This document shows positions 11,995-21,699 of a stretch of 64,000 nt of DNA, one piece after another; the stretch's first letter is position 1, and each line of letters opens with the position of its first letter. Made by a program: the position numbers and the translations under genes. The stretch lies in assembly GCA_033032175.1 (NCBI GenBank), contig CM065317.1, positions 19,427,279 to 19,491,278 on the forward strand, written 5' to 3'. The DNA is from Saturnia japonica. Its lineage: Eukaryota > Arthropoda > Insecta > Lepidoptera > Saturniidae. Below the pieces are notes generated by a model. The model worked only from the letters and a program-made list of their open reading frames with translations. It was not told the origin of the DNA and searched no databases.

Positions 11995-12062
11995 TGGGCT
12001 GGGATCGAAACCGCGACTTCTCGGCTCAATAGTATCGTTTACTACCACTGCGCCACAAGGAC
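11995..12062 (-). repeat. tRNA-derived SINE head, fragment
   Basis: On the minus strand gtggcgcagtggtagtaaac (A-box-like) is followed by ggtttcgatcccagc (B box). Spacing fits a tRNA-derived SINE; the flanks do not form a tRNA cloverleaf. Confidence 0.5.
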
Positions 12063-12851
12063 TCACTCACTCATTCTACTTGAAGCGGACAGATAAGTAA
12101 TGTTGAACTTTTCGATTTTAGTAATTTTTGATTTTGTTATACCTAGATATGTCCTCGACCCAGATACAAAATATTTTTACATTATAAAGTCTGATTAATT
12201 ATTTATAGAATCTTGAAATTTCTAATCTATATCTTCTAATCTCATTACGCAATTTAAAAAAATTAAAATAAAATAAATTATGCCGTGGAATTTATATTAT
12301 TATACTTAATGAACTATTCAACTGCTGTTTTGGATATCAAGAGAAATATTTTTCTTTTTTGGAAGAAAAATGTATTTTCAGTTTTGAAACTTAAATTTTA
12401 CAAACTACATAACACTTTTTATTTTTTATTTTTTTAAATAGCTTATATTATGTATAAAATACTTACTAATAGACGCATTCACTCCATTGTATTTCTTACC
12501 TTATTTTCTTAAATAATTGATCTTATTTTAATGTAATTAAAATTACAATAAGACAGGATAATTCTTTAATGATAACTTATAGGTTTATTTACATTTTTTA
12601 CAATTATTGTTTAAGCTTCACAGTTACTCGTGCATTTTATCATAATACCTTTGATAGTCGGAATGAAATAATGGTATTTTTTGTGCCTGGTATTGTCACT
12701 ATCTAGAAAAAATCGTAAAAATTGTAGAAAAAAGTAGTAGAAAGAATAAGTACAAAATAGTAGGTATTTATTGTTATATCGTTGTCATATAAAAGTGTAC
12801 TGAAATAATTGTCCACACAAACTACTTCGTAAAAATACATACAACACCTCA

Positions 12852-12867
12852 CTCGCACATGTGCGAG
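12852..12867. repeat. 16-bp perfect palindrome with E-box
   Basis: ctcgcacatgtgcgag. The centre cacatgtg is a bHLH-type E-box. It lies 1.8 kb upstream of the AOX start. Binding is only a possibility. Confidence 0.6.
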
Positions 12868-13112
12868 AAGCGCCCTTTTAATAGAACTTTTGAACAGGAT
12901 TAACTAAAAGTATTTTTTTTTTGAAAAAATTGTTATCTAACCTCTCCGCTGTGCGGGTATAGTAGTTGATTGACCCTCATTACAAAGGAGTTCTGTGGAG
13001 AGTCACAGCGCTCAAATACACTGACCTGTCAAAGTTATTAATACCAAGTCGATTATGTATTGGGTAGCTTCTAATACTCGCCTGGGCCCTAACAACAAAC
13101 TCAAGTTAAAGA

Positions 13113-13129
13113 ATCTATCAGTGATAGAT
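13113..13129. repeat. 17-bp palindrome with two GATA cores
   Basis: atctatca g tgatagat, 2 kb upstream of the AOX start codon. Two inverted GATA-factor core sites. Confidence 0.5.
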
Positions 13130-13304
13130 AATGTTAGCGCCTAATGCTTTGTCATTTGCAATTAAGTTTATTATTCATGTGGGGTGGATTTATTATTAGT
13201 TTTTTCTATATTATTTCGCTGCACCGCACACTGTCCCTGTTAAGGACAGTCTATGATTGACCACCGCCGCCGTGAGTCGATTTATCTCATACCGCGAATT
13301 ATAA

Positions 13305-13568
13305 TAGGTCTTTACCTATGAAATTGCGTTCTGCAGTACTGGCCATTTCAAATCAAAATAATTTTTGTTTGGCTAAGAATGCTAATTTCAAATTAATTTT
13401 ATTTTAAAAACATGGAATTCTTTTTCCAAAAGTAGTCATTTGTTTATTGATTAGTGTTACATTTTCATCGCATTTCAATCTTTTTTGTCATCATGGATAA
13501 GTTAAAAATTCGAATAATTATTTTTAAATTTTTTCATACAAAACGGCAATTTCATAGGTAAAGACCTA
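13305..13568 (+). mobile_element. Mariner-derived MITE with near-perfect terminal inverted repeats
   Basis: The termini taggtctttacctatgaaat (13305) and its reverse complement (ending 13568) form inverted repeats of about 23 bp, flanked by TA. Inside, an ATG at 13493 opens MDKLKIRIIIFKFF, which resembles the first residues of a mariner transposase, and runs straight into the right terminal repeat. This is an internally deleted mariner keeping its 5' UTR and start. Confidence 0.75.
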
Positions 13569-14027
13569 ATATCACTTGCTATCACTTTTCATTGAGTGAC
13601 AATGTCAATATTTTAGGGAATTTAAGTTCAATGGCACTGTCGGGTTAGGATTCGCAGAATTAATTTATTTTATTTATTATTTTAGTAACAGATATTACGC
13701 AGTAGTATCTATGTGCAGTATGTTTAGTACAGATGACAAATATACTAATACGATATTTTTTTAATGAAAATTAAACTATTTAGTTATGTTTAAGTATGTA
13801 GTAACCCCTTTTCTATAAAATCTTTATAATTAAGATTAGAGTTAAGGATATGTGTAATTTTTTTTTTGTATTTTTGGTAATAAAGAGATAATTTATTTTA
13901 ATATAAATTTTAGCTTTCTGCACTCCTTCTTCAAATAAAGTTTAACCATGCCAAATCTCAGTCTTCCTTGCACGCAATGCGCATAAAAAGGTACCGAAAG
14001 CTTTTGCTTCACGTATTAATATAAAGA
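13569..14027 (-). mobile_element. Helitron-like element, copy 2 (end missing, internal insertion)
   Basis: The 5' end (TC at 14027) and the body match the other copies. The 3' CTAG end is missing where it abuts the mariner MITE at 13305-13568. About 190 bp of unrelated AT-rich DNA lies inside (about 13,700-13,890). Confidence 0.65.
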
Positions 14028-14226
14028 TTATTCGTTGTTTCTTAAATATAACAATGTAGGTATAACAGAACCTTCGAGAAATTATAGTGATAGCCTTTGA
14101 CTTTTCAAAAAGGATGTTTTTATTATTTATTTAAAAGCTTTTTACTATTGGTGTTTGCAGCATATCCAAATTCTACAAAATCAACATAACTTCTACAGAA
14201 ATTAAAGTATTAACTAAACATAAATA

Positions 14227-15260
14227 CTATGTAATTTTATCCGTTATACTATTACTAGTAACAATAAAGTTACACACCTTACGTCCAGCCGAACCGGTTG
14301 TCGGTTCCACTAGCATACCTTGGAACATGCTTACATCTAAACAACATAATCCTAAGCTTAAAATTAAACGACTTCTGCTTATTTCATACTTAACACATTC
14401 CATCAGAAAGTTTTGAACATCTTCTATTTTCTCACACACTTCACCGTTAGGTGAATTCACTATTCTCCTAAGATCTTATGCAGCGGAGCATGTCCGGAAC
14501 GAAATCTCAGAGCAGTTTCAATTTGGACTCGGGGCAATTTACATCCCACAAACCAAGGCACCGGGGGTGGTTCACTCTGGATTGTTCGATACCATATACC
14601 CTTCTCAAGAGAAATTACATCAAAATGTTCTTACCAAAGCAACGTATGACTTTTTTGATTTTTGATAGTATTTAAGTTTAATATGGAACTACGTCATATT
14701 CCATGCTCTGTACTGTAACTAATTTAGCCAATCTGTCCGCTTCTTCCTTACCACTACTTTTTCTTATATCTCCAGGTATCCATTGAATTTTAAGATCAAA
14801 AATCAGAATACTGAACATCAAGGATTATTTAAAGTATGTATTTTATATGCTATCGATATACCTCTGTGTCCAGAAGCACATAGAGCAATATGCTGAATTA
14901 ACTTCTGTCTTTTACTGTATGAAAATATGACGATTTTGTTGTATCCAGCTGGAATTGAATAAATAATTGCTTCTAAAAGTGCTATAAGTTCTATAGTCAT
15001 AATTGATACTGAGCTATTAATTTTGAAGCAGGCAGACTTATGGGCATAAGAGTCACAGCATGCAGATCCTGCAACATTTGTGTGTTTTGATCCGTTTATA
15101 TAATTTTTTGCCAGTTATTATATTTTTCTTCGAATTCTGCATTAAGAATGTATGTTCTAAGAATGTATCATGGTATCTACTTGTGTTTCTATCTTATCAT
15201 CTTTAATAATTTTTGATGTCGATGATTCTAATGAGAACATCTCTATGATTTCTTCTTTTA
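14227..15260 (-). pseudogene. R1/I-type LINE ORF2, RNase H and C-terminal remains
   Basis: On the minus strand an RNase H domain is legible at 15000-14818 (ELIALLEAIIYSIP, then KIVIFSYSK and CASGHRGISIAY). The usual FSDS aspartate is Y here. Downstream, RFRSGHAPLHKI (about 14,510-14,475) and EDVQNFLMECVKYE (about 14,420-14,380) match the tail of the copy at 44.8-45.4 kb. Frameshifts and stops break the frame. LINEs with RNase H after RT belong to the R1/I groups; finer placement is not possible here. Confidence 0.65.
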
Positions 15261-15429
15261 CTCTATAAAATGTCTATATTAATATAGGTTTTTTTTATGT
15301 TCCTACGCGTCACTCCTAACACACATCAGGGATTTTTGTTAGTGCGAATAAAATATAACATTTCCCATTCCTGCCATGAGGATATCCCACAATACCCCTT
15401 GTCTATAATGTTTTACAATTTTCTTACAT

Positions 15430-15600
15430 CTGCTAAAGCTTCCCTTCTCTTTTATGTTTCTGTAACTTAATGTATAGCAAAAGCTTCCCTTCTCTTTTGT
15501 ATCACTACTCTAACTTATATATCATCACTTCCTTACTCTTTTCGTTATACTTTCCCTACTAAAGCATCCATTCTCTTTTCTTACGCTAACTTAAATGAAT
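15430..15600. repeat. Degenerate tandem repeat, about 40-45 bp unit
   Basis: Four units around aaagcttcccttctctttt, the last two diverged (acttccttactctttt, aagcatccattctctttt). Confidence 0.6.
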
Positions 15601-15609
15601 TAATAGAGA

Positions 15610-16380
15610 TTTCTTCTTATTGGCTTATCTACTATGATTAACACAGCAAAGTTTATTTATTAGATTTAAAGTTATGTTATCAGTCCAAGATTTAATTATG
15701 ATGACATCATATCTCACTCGCCATAATATGTATGGGAGTCGTTTAAATGGATAAATAAACGTGCATAATAGCGGTCATTTCGTGTTCAGTTGTTATACAC
15801 TACGAACGGACTTTATATCCGATTATTTTTATTTCTTTTAGATAATATATTTTCTTTTAAACCGTCGATAAATTAATTATTTGGATATGCACATATTTCA
15901 GCTATTTAGGAATTTGACATAAAACTCGTTGGCTCTTATGCTGTGGAACTCTATTATTAATAGAAATATAATTATAGTCCTTTTACTTAGTTAATTAGTT
16001 AATGTTGTTATCTTTTGTGAAATTTGGGTATGATCCAATGTACATACATTATAAAGCGAATATAAAGAGAAAAAAATACTAATAATATGTAGATTCACTT
16101 GTCATAAAATATTATATATGTATATACATATATGACCTTACTAACACCTGTGTATTGATAAATATTAATATGCTAATAAAGCCCACGTATGCAAGTGTTC
16201 ACTTTCACTTTTCATTTAAAACCAACTGAATATTACTTTGCAATTATTTTAAAGTAAAAATAAATGAGTCAAGGGAAAATTTCATTGCTTTTGCGAACAA
16301 TATATTTTTAAAATGTAAACTTTAAAATATCTCATTTTATTGGCAATTAAGTACATGATCTATAAATAATCTAATTGTAG
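15610..16380. other. AT-rich unassigned DNA
   Basis: Contains atatatgtatatacatatat palindromic TA-rich runs (about 16,113-16,132). Nothing gene-like. Confidence 0.4.
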
Positions 16381-16384
16381 TACA

Positions 16385-16480
16385 TTGGAAGTCGTAGTGG
16401 TCTAACGGTGCCGCAGTGGTGGGACTATTGATTAGCTGTCCACAGGTTCGTACCCCGGAGTACTAATCAATTTTTCGGAA
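16385..16480 (+). repeat. tRNA-like SINE head
   Basis: gtagtggtctaacgg and caggttcgtaccccgg resemble A and B boxes. No acceptor stem pairs, so not a tRNA gene. Confidence 0.4.
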
Positions 16481-16639
16481 TCGATCGATGTTTCTAAAAT
16501 AATAAATTCGAATTCCAAATTTGAATTCAGAAATAAAATATTTATAAGTTTTTAAGCTGTATCAACACGGCCAGTTATAGCTACATACAGAAATTACTAA
16601 CTTAAATGTATTATTGTTATAATCTTTTATCGGAGCTCA

Positions 16640-16990
16640 ACAAAGTGAGGGTTTTTATCTGATGGTAAGCAAAGTGCAATACAACAGTATCGGCGTCCAC
16701 TGAGAGATCTAAATCCATCGACGATTGCTGCTGTCACGCCGACCTGCATAAATATCTCTTCACGTTACGTTTAAAGGACCCGATGTCATAAGAAAGAGGG
16801 AACACACTAGCCGGGAGAAGGTTCCACAACTTCACAGTACGGCAAAGGTAAGAGTACTTTTAAACTTAAAAGAAGGTTACCGTAAAACTGTGACTCCAAA
16901 GCCCAGTGCGTGTTGTTCTTTTGTGGAAGGGAGAGGGGTATTATTATTATTAGGGATATTATCTGATAATTGCAGCGTATATCTATATCC
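16640..16990 (-). mobile_element. CR1-like LINE 3' end, copy 2
   Basis: Minus strand keeps the tail of the RT protein (LWNLLP-type block at about 16,800-16,840), then the 3' UTR with aaaccctcactttgttgagc. Several stops; relic. Confidence 0.55.
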
Positions 16991-17204
16991 AAACTATAAA
17001 ATGATCTGATAGGTCTCTACTCCTTAGGACTAAATTAAAATGAGTCCCATGCCAGTGCGTGTCGCCTACCACAACTTTATCGGTACCTACACAGCGGCAT
17101 GAACACTACCGTTTTGTGTCAGGAATAAATGCGGTGTTGTTGCTATCATGCCCTACACGGGTTCTATCTCTCTGTCCCATTTTGTAGTATACTATAATCA
17201 ATAA

Positions 17205-17555
17205 GTGTGCGTTCTAAATAGTGTGATAAGAGAGCTTTGTGGTGTGAAAGAATATATAGTCACACGGATTGAGAGAGGGATGCTTAGATGGTTTGGGCAT
17301 GTTGAGAGGATGAATGAAAGAAGAATGACTAAACAAATTTATGATGCGAGTGTGAAAGGAATCGTTAGAAGAGGAAGGCCTAGACGAACATTTATCGATC
17401 AAATCGGAGACGTTCTGAAGTAAGGTAAATTCAAGGATATTCTAAACCGACGAGCATGCATGAAAAGATTAATGAATGTCGAAGAAGTGAAAGAGATATG
17501 CCAGGATCGTAGCAGGTGGAAGGACGTGGCCTCTGCGTACCCCGTTGGGAAATAG
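17205..17555 (+). pseudogene. RTE-like LINE, C-terminal end of reverse transcriptase protein
   Basis: One frame reads IRELCGVKEYIVTRIERG, MLRWFGHVERMNERR, RRGRPRRTFIDQIG, then an in-frame TAA at 17421-17423, and resumes with NRRACMKRLMNVEEVKEIC and DRSRWKDVASAYPVG before a terminal TAG at 17553. The RWFGHVERM and RGRPR blocks are standard in lepidopteran non-LTR elements. The gtatgtatgtat run just after the stop is the typical end. One nonsense mutation and 5' truncation make it dead. Confidence 0.7.
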
Positions 17556-17599
17556 GCGTGATTTATGTATGTATGTATAATGATAATAAAGCGGAAAAA

Positions 17600-17710
17600 A
17601 ATTCTTTGTTTGTTTAATCACGCTAATCTCTGGAACTACCAGTCGGATTTGAAAATTTATTTTTTTATATGAAAGCCAGATTCACGAGGAATAGTATAAT
17701 ACGCTATCTA
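17600..17710 (+). mobile_element. RTE-type LINE tail fragment, opposite orientation
   Basis: Begins with tttgtttgtttaatcacgct and matches the start of the 24.5 and 31.3 kb copies read on the other strand. Only about 110 bp is recognisable. Confidence 0.5.
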
Positions 17711-18086
17711 ACATTACTTTATAACTCTCAGCTAATCTTAAATATTGAGTTTTGTTAAGTAAGGTGGAAGTGGAAGCCATCCCGAACTGCTTTATCTGCG
17801 TGCGCTGGCGTAATGGTTCATGATACGTAAATACAATATTCAACAAAAATATTGGTCTTTAGTATATCTAAAAAAAAAGTCTAGATAACATATGCCTTCT
17901 CTTGTACATAAGCGACAATAAAGTATTTTGTGTATTATTTTTGTTGAGGATTTAAAAAAAAATATGAGCATTATTTTTAGGCATGGAATATTAATCCTTA
18001 CGAACAAAAGTAATTTCATTAGAAAGACAATTTTATGAAGTAAAATTTTACCTCTTATTTGGACACATAAGTAGTTTAGGAGATAA

Positions 18087-18110
18087 TGAATGATGATGAT
18101 GATGATGATT
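18087..18110. repeat. (ATG)n microsatellite
   Basis: atgaatgatgatgatgatga; it creates a false start (M-N-D5) on the plus strand. Confidence 0.7.
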
Positions 18111-18304
18111 GGGTAATCCTTATAATATTGTTACACCCATGGGTAATAAAAATGCCGATGATTGACTTGGAGAAGTTTTATTCGAATTCTACACATATAC
18201 AAATTTCAGGAACTCACAACACTGTTATTTATTTCACTGTGGTTTCGCTTCCTTTTAACGCTCGTTGTTATCGCTTTGTAATTCAAAACTGAACAGCCTC
18301 AGCG

Positions 18305-19260
18305 CTTTTTTTAGAACTGACTATACTCTTAGCCTTAGGGGCCCTGAAGCCGCTGCGGCTTTTACAGCTTCACCGAACTTGGGGGCGAGCGCAGAAGGCA
18401 ATCAACCGCGAAAGTTTTGGATGACTCGCACGAGGGTGCCAGAGTGGCCGAACCTCGGCTCGGGCGGTCGTCGCGAATGCGAATAGGTCGCGATCTGGCT
18501 AATTTCCTTACTCCTACAAATTCGAGCTAACTAACATATACTCATACGGATGTTTCCCTCCTTAGGTTTAGTGATCGGAAAGGTTTTTCTACACTAACTA
18601 GTGTATGATTAAAGAAAAAAAAAGGTCCCTTATAGAACCCATGTACCTGTGTGGTGTGCACGTGTGTATGTTCATACGTGTGTAATGCTGTATGTGGGTA
18701 GCTAAGTGTTGCACGTATAGTGTCACTTGTATCGCACGGGCGGCTGCCTGACCCAAGGGCTTCACTCTAAGGAACGGACCTACGCTTGGGTTGCTGCTAA
18801 AGGGTGGACGTGGCGAGTGTGCGGGAGCGAAGTTGACCGCCCGTCCTCTGCGGAGAGAATGGTGGTTACGCGGGCGTGGGTGCTGGCACGCTCTGTTTAG
18901 AGAGACGGTGGAATAGTACGCGTTTGCTTTTTCGACTTTGTCGTCCAGATCGGTGAAGATGTTACGTGGCCGGCGTTGACGCCGGCAGGCATTGCGGACC
19001 GGTACATAGGTAGCTGCCGCTTTAACAGATTCGCGTGATTCGACGCGGTGTCGAAGTAAGAACGAGAAAGATGTCTGGCGTAGGCATGTATCGAAGGAAG
19101 ATCCACGTCTCTATGGAGATCTTCCATACGAACATACCGAGGGGCCCCGGTAAGGCGGTAAAGAAACCTATTCCGGATGGTTTGTAACCGTTTCCAGTTT
19201 GATCTTGACATATGTGCGAACGCAGCGCAACTATAACTTTCTCGACGTTTAGTTGCTATG
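18305..19260 (-). mobile_element. Jockey-like LINE, 3' part with coding end and 3' UTR
   Basis: On the minus strand a truncated reverse-transcriptase C-terminus (19211-18897) is followed by about 590 bp of 3' UTR ending in a short A run at 18,305. The UTR matches 9422-9970 and 61,550-62,040. The 5' end is lost. Confidence 0.75.
18897..19211 (-). pseudogene. Jockey-type LINE ORF2, C-terminal fragment
   Basis: 104 codons read SNWKRLQTIRNRFLYRLTGAP, then RYVRMEDLHRDVDLPSI and HAYARHLSRSYFD. This is the standard post-RT tail of Jockey-clade elements (a W/L-rich 'QNRxLR...APWYVRN..LHxDL' block). The natural stop lies at 18897. No RT active-site block remains upstream, so it is a 5'-truncated relic. 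It explains the three related UTR copies in the window. Clade assignment is by motif only. Confidence 0.75.
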
Positions 19261-19849
19261 CCTACTCGATGACGTAATCGCAGCGAGAAGCCCTATACAT
19301 GAGTGTGTAAACTGCGATGTTTACACAAACATGCGCCGCGGTTTTTTACGATGCGAACATTATTTCAAAGTATGTAGTTGCTTCAAGATATTTCGGGAAC
19401 AGGATTTTTCTATCTTTTTAATCGGGTTGTAACAGGTCGTAACAATAATTTCTTCTTGACATTACTCTCCCTAATAATCATCCTTTAAAACTCAATAATA
19501 TTACTGTGCATATTTTGTAGATACTGAAAAACAAAACACATGAAACAACTTTAGCAAACACATTATATTTGTTCACCTGTAAATTTGTGTGTGTCTCTTC
19601 CGTATTTTAAATACAGTAGAGAGTAAGCAATAAGTAGGTATTATATCTTTACTCGTGTCTTTGCAACATGCTCAAATATTAATACACTAGCTATGCTTGC
19701 AGCTTCGCTTGTGAGAACTACAAAATTTATTGCCATATTTCTTTCTTAATAAAACTGATTTTTACATGATTGTATTTTTTTTTAAATCTAAGTCACAATA
19801 TTCGAGGATTTGTTTTTGTATAGTACAGTTTAATTATACATTAAACTAA

Positions 19850-20455
19850 ACTAAAGGCGAGAACAGCTGCCAAGAAATTGGGGATCCTCTTCAAGGTTAG
19901 GCGGTATTTCACACCGAACCAGCTTCTAAGCTTGTATCAATCACAGGTACGCTCTTGTGTGGAATATTGCTGTCACCTATGGGATGAATCAGCCAAATAT
20001 CAGTTGGCCACTCTCGATTCCATTGAGCGCCGAACTCGTCGACTTGTTGGCGATGAAGCACTGATGAAGGTGAAATTGCTCAGTCTAGAGGCATCGTCGT
20101 AAGGTAGCTTGCCTCTCAGTACTTTACAGGTTGCACTTTGGAGAGTGTGCACAGGAATTGCACGATTTAATTCCACCCAATCCGTTCCACCATAGGACAA
20201 CTAGACGCCGTGAGGGATTTCACCATTATGTCGTGGAAATGCCCCTGATTCGCACGAAGTGTTATGCTTCGTCGTTTATTATGCGAACGGCAAAGGAGTG
20301 GAATTCACTCCCGTCGTCTGTTTTCCCATCCACCTATAACTTGGGAGTCTTCAAGCGAAGAGTGAATAGGCATTTAATAGGTAAGCGCGATACATCGTCG
20401 GCCTCATCTTTACTTTCCATCTGGTAATATTGAAGCCAAGCGCATTCCTGTATTG
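19850..20455 (+). pseudogene. CR1-group LINE reverse transcriptase, C-terminal end, frameshifted
   Basis: Frame one (19878-20102) reads FTPNQLLSLYQSQVRSCVEYC, HLWDESAKYQLATLDSIERR. Frame two (20131-20427) reads FGECAQELHDLIPPNPFHH, RTTRRREGFHHYVVEMPLIR and RTAKEWNSLPSSVFPSTYNLG. The two pieces are contiguous in the family, so a frameshift and stop near 20,100 separate them. An A run at 20,460-20,469 marks the 3' end. The EN and RT domains are missing. Confidence 0.8.
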
Positions 20456-20886
20456 CATTAAAAAAAAAATGGTACTTTTCCTATTGTCTTTATTTATCTA
20501 TATTCTGCAAAATTATTTGTTACATTATATTTCTCACTAGTTAATTAATGGTTTAGTTCAAATATTATAAGAGTTTGAGGGCTTAATTTAATATTAAAAT
20601 AACTATTACTTTAAATATAATCGAATATAATTTAATCTATAGTAAAATCTGGCTAGAGAATACATTTATGATTTAAAGAAGAATCATTTACCTCGACCTC
20701 GTGTTTTACTATCATTTATTTCCAAAGGGAAATAAGTACAAGTTATGATATGGATTTTGCATTGTGTTAAAAGAATAATTTACGCGAATGAGCCTTGTTT
20801 AAGCTCGTTAAATTACGAAACTACGAAAGCTACGAAACTTTTATCTCTGTCATTGTTCCATGGGCTGACATACATACCGTAATAAG

Positions 20887-20915
20887 AAACAATCGATTTT
20901 TTCCATCGATTGTTT
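20887..20915. repeat. Perfect 11-bp hairpin around cgat
   Basis: aaacaatcgat, 7-base loop, atcgattgttt. A third aatcgatt follows at 20,931. It lies next to the repeat at 20950. Confidence 0.6.
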
Positions 20916-20949
20916 TTTTTTTTTCAAAATAATCGATTCTATCAATAGT

Positions 20950-21010
20950 TAGGTTTTTTTTTATTTGGCTATCTGCTTATGTAGGCAATTTCGCCAATGT
21001 CAAGTGTTAG
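20950..21010 (+). repeat. Short repeat 'tatgtaggcaatttcgcc', copy 1
   Basis: Shared with 52340-52400 (ctatgtaggcaattttgcca and atgtcaa). Both are preceded by a T-rich run. Confidence 0.4.
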
Positions 21011-21289
21011 AAGGTTTGTTTCAGTCTCGTTTCGAATTGTGTCAATATCCTTCGTACGATTCCTCGTGCGGCAATGAAACGTGTTAATTTACCTATTCCT
21101 ACATATCGGAAATATAACAAACATCATTTTACAAAAAAATAAGAGTAATGAAAAATGTACAGAGCTGTTGCCTAATAATGTGTTAACATATATGTAGATA
21201 TAAAAACGCACAACTTCTATTATAACATAGAGACTTAAAAATTATATAATTTAGTAAATTTAAATTAATTAATTTTTTAGTAATTCGGT

Positions 21290-21600
21290 AAATTAACGGT
21301 ACTTTTGCTGATGGTAAGGACAGTACAATCCAAACACAACGGCGACCACCAAAAAGCTTGCATAAATATTTTTGCACGTTACGCTTAAAGGACACGATGT
21401 TGTAAGAAGTAGGGAACACACTGGACGGGAAAAGGTTCCACAGCTTCACGGTACGACAATGATAAGTCGTAGAGAACTTTTTAGTTCGTGCCGAGATGGA
21501 GGTTACTGTAAAACTATGACTACAAAGCCCAGTACGAGAGGTTCTGTTGTGGCAGAAGCAGAAGAGGAATTTAGATAGAACAGCTCTTCAGAACATTCAC
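21290..21600 (-). pseudogene. CR1-like LINE C-terminus and tail, copy 3
   Basis: Minus strand reads KLWNLFPSSVFPTSYNIVSF then KRNVQKYLCKLFGGRRCVW. The LWN-(L)P-xSVFP-SY-FKRNV block is the usual C-terminus of CR1-group reverse transcriptases. The upstream RT domain is absent. Confidence 0.65.
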
Positions 21601-21699
21601 CATGATACAGCCGGCAGAATACGCTCAGCAAGGCGATGTTCGTGAGGCTAGATGTATTTGTATTTATAATAATAATATCTACAAGCTAAATTATTAAAA

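Noticed and set aside
13113..13129. tet-operator-like palindrome
   Set aside because: Resembles the bacterial operator only in its core; no repressor context in an insect genome. Kept only as a palindrome with GATA cores.
18265..18486. 73-codon plus-strand frame with GC-rich codons
   Set aside because: Antisense of the Jockey 3' UTR.
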